From the NCBI RefSeq assembly GCF_000503055.1, contig NZ_AYVY01000001.1:537842-601841 (forward strand): a DNA stretch of 64,000 nucleotides. The letters are read 5' to 3'. The notes under the pieces were generated by a model. That model searched no databases. It had not been told where the DNA came from and saw only the letters and a program-made list of their open reading frames with translations. The position numbers and the translations under genes are program-made. Below are positions 62,713-64,000 of the stretch, piece by piece (within the stretch, counting starts at the first letter, position 1; every line of letters starts with the position of its first letter). This DNA is from Mesorhizobium sp. LSHC420B00. Its GTDB lineage: Bacteria; Pseudomonadota; Alphaproteobacteria; Rhizobiales; Rhizobiaceae.

Positions 62713-62955
62713 CTATCGCTGCCAGAAGGGCAGCTTGGCGATCTCTTCCTCGGCCTGTCGTCTCGTCAGACCGATATCGTCGATCAGATGGGGATTGGTC
62801 TCCGCCAATCGCTTGAGGTCCCAGCGAAAGCGTGTCGGCTCGCGCCAGGCCGCGATAATGTTTCGCAGCGTCGCCAGGCTGTGGTGCCGACGCGACACTT
62901 CCGCCAGCCGAGCTGCCTTATGCTGGCCCGAGGCAAAGGTAGGAATATCGTTCAT
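62713..62955 (-). CDS. DUF1127-family small protein
   Basis: This 80-residue protein ends in the DUF1127 motif: LKRLAETNPHLIDDIGLTRR then QAEEEIAKLPFW. Such proteins are common in rhizobia; some control phosphate and carbon metabolism or RNA turnover. A good GGAGG lies before the ATG at 62955. Confidence 0.9.
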   Translation of the reverse strand: MNDIPTFASGQHKAARLAEVSRRHHSLATLRNIIAAWREPTRFRWDLKRLAETNPHLIDDIGLTRRQAEEEIAKLPFWQR

Positions 62956-63094
62956 GGCAAACCTCCATATGGTTTGAGGTCCAATACGATTTGGGAGGAC
63001 CCTCGACCTGAAAGAGGAGCAATTCTGCAGGATACGAACAGCGCCGTAATTAAGCTCTCCCAAATAGTTCTCAAAACTTCCAAACGGGCTATAG

Positions 63095-64000
63095 ATGCGC
63101 CGTATGCAGGGATCGCGCTTTGCCTTTGGACCGTTCGCGCTTGATCCGGGCGCGGGAACGCTCCTCCGGAACGGTGTCCCCGTTGCCGTTGGCTACCGCG
63201 GGCTAAAGCTGCTTGCGGCGCTCGTCGGACGGTCCGGCGAAATCCTGAGCAAGGCTGAGTTGATGGACGCGACGTGGCCGGGCACCGCCGTCGAGGAGGG
63301 CAACCTTACCGTCCAGATAGCGCTGCTGCGGAAGCTGCTTGGTCCGGCCGCCGACGGCGGTGAATGGATCGTCACGGTTCCGCGCATCGGCTACCGCTTC
63401 ACGGGCGCCGTCGAACAGCTCGGCGGCGCCAAGCGAAAACCTTTGCCACTGCCCGGCAAACCATCGATAGCCGTGCTGCCCTTCGTTAATGTCAGCAACG
63501 ATCCCGAGCAGGAATCCTTCGCCGATGGGTTGACCGAAGACCTGATCACGGACCTGTCGAGGATCTCCGGCCTGTTCGTCATCGCACGCAACTCGGCCTT
63601 TGCCTACAAAGGAAAGGCGATGGACGTGCGCGGGATCGCTGAGGAGCTTGGCGTGCGCTACCTGCTGGAGGGAAGCGCAAGACGCGCCGCCGGGCAGGTG
63701 CGCATCAATGCACAACTGGTCGACGCGGCGAGCGGCGATCATCTATGGGCGGAACGCTTCGATCGCAGCCTGGAAGATATTTTTGCCGTTCAGGACGAGG
63801 TCACCGGCAAGATCGTCGAGGCGCTGCTCGGCCGGCTACGCGCACCACCGCCGCGCAATCGGCCCAAAAATCTCGAGGCCTACGATCTGTGTGTGCGCGC
63901 GCGCAAGCTGATGGATGATTCGCCGCAGACGGCGCGGGAAGCGCATCTGATGCTCACCCGCGCGGTTTCGCTCGATCCGGAATATGCCGAGGCCTATCGC
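63095..64000 (+). CDS. Winged-helix/TPR regulator, truncated by window end
   Basis: The frame runs open from 63095 to the end, 302 codons, with no stop. It starts with an OmpR-type winged helix (about residues 5-105: ALLRKLLGPAADGGEWIVTV then PRIGYRFTG). A FlgO/TolB-like segment follows (SIAVLPFVNVSNDPEQESFA, then LGVRYLLEGSARRAAGQVRI), and a TPR region begins near residue 250. It matches the CadC/adenylate-cyclase-like winged-helix TPR family of rhizobia. An internal ATG at 63104 is an alternative start. Confidence 0.88.
   Translation, partial: MRRMQGSRFAFGPFALDPGAGTLLRNGVPVAVGYRGLKLLAALVGRSGEILSKAELMDATWPGTAVEEGNLTVQIALLRKLLGPAADGGEWIVTVPRIGYRFTGAVEQLGGAKRKPLPLPGKPSIAVLPFVNVSNDPEQESFADGLTEDLITDLSRISGLFVIARNSAFAYKGKAMDVRGIAEELGVRYLLEGSARRAAGQVRINAQLVDAASGDHLWAERFDRSLEDIFAVQDEVTGKIVEALLGRLRAPPPRNRPKNLEAYDLCVRARKLMDDSPQTAREAHLMLTRAVSLDPEYAEAYR

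Noticed and set aside
1..64000. Search for tRNA, rRNA, CRISPR arrays, transposases or phage genes
   Set aside because: No candidate with adequate support was found by reading; short repeats present are explained by the kinase duplication, hairpins or the shared upstream element.

Overview
The window looks like chromosome or a large replicon of an alphaproteobacterium in the Rhizobiales, most probably Mesorhizobium or a close relative. The grounds are GC-rich coding sequence with many ATGA-overlapping operons, a small secreted DUF680-type protein (a family known essentially from Mesorhizobium), and gene families typical of soil rhizobia. The first 21 bases are Illumina adapter, so the true contig begins near base 22. 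No rRNA, tRNA, transposase, integrase or CRISPR array was seen.

Layout. (a) 58-2578: a GntR/HutC regulator divergent from a two-component flavin monooxygenase (SsuD-like oxygenase plus flavin reductase). (b) 2563-12706: a LacI-type regulator divergent from a uronate oligosaccharide operon: GH105 unsaturated glucuronyl/rhamnogalacturonyl hydrolase, KduI, an unassigned 839-residue protein built like a polysaccharide lyase, and a complete CUT1 sugar ABC transporter. (c) 13214-15885: an EmrA/EmrB-like efflux pair. (d) 16161-24004: a tandemly duplicated sensor kinase/response regulator unit. Copy 1 has six PAS domains but a frameshifted ATPase domain and is followed by a response-regulator stub. 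Copy 2 has a MASE1 membrane domain in place of the N-terminal PAS domains and is followed by three response regulators. Both copies keep the same upstream sequence. (e) 24091-33716: a patchwork of small stress or detoxification genes (two alpha/beta hydrolases sharing an upstream element, SDRs, cupin, HD, AhpD-like, CBS, a minimal histidine kinase, GNAT, DUF1810) mixed with gene remnants (cydB, HlyD/EmrA). (f) 33783-38050, minus strand: a Rieske protein without membrane anchor, cytochrome b, a cyclic-nucleotide-gated MscS channel and a pirin, with no cytochrome c1 gene. (g) 38510-40489: GST and an epoxide-hydrolase-like protein. (h) 40677-47944: a sugar-acid/sugar operon: galactonate-dehydratase-like enolase, SDR, AraFGH-like transporter, FadR-type regulator, aldose epimerase. 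(i) 48690-60177: divergent operons joining heterotetrameric sarcosine oxidase (soxBDAG), two M24-fold hydrolases (one close to the ectoine hydrolase DoeA/EutD) and an EhuBCDA-like transporter with a GntR regulator. (j) 60305-64000: VOC proteins, an AraC regulator, DoxX, DUF1127, and a truncated winged-helix/TPR regulator running off the end.

Working together: blocks b, h and i are self-contained uptake-plus-catabolism modules, each with its own regulator, for pectin-type oligouronides, an aldose or aldonate, and a nitrogenous solute probably N-methylated or ectoine-like. Block d is a large sensory module under active rearrangement. The most unusual items are the M24/Sox/Ehu module, the 839-residue protein in the pectin operon, the cytochrome bc1 genes lacking c1 and the Rieske anchor, and the chimeric kinase duplication.
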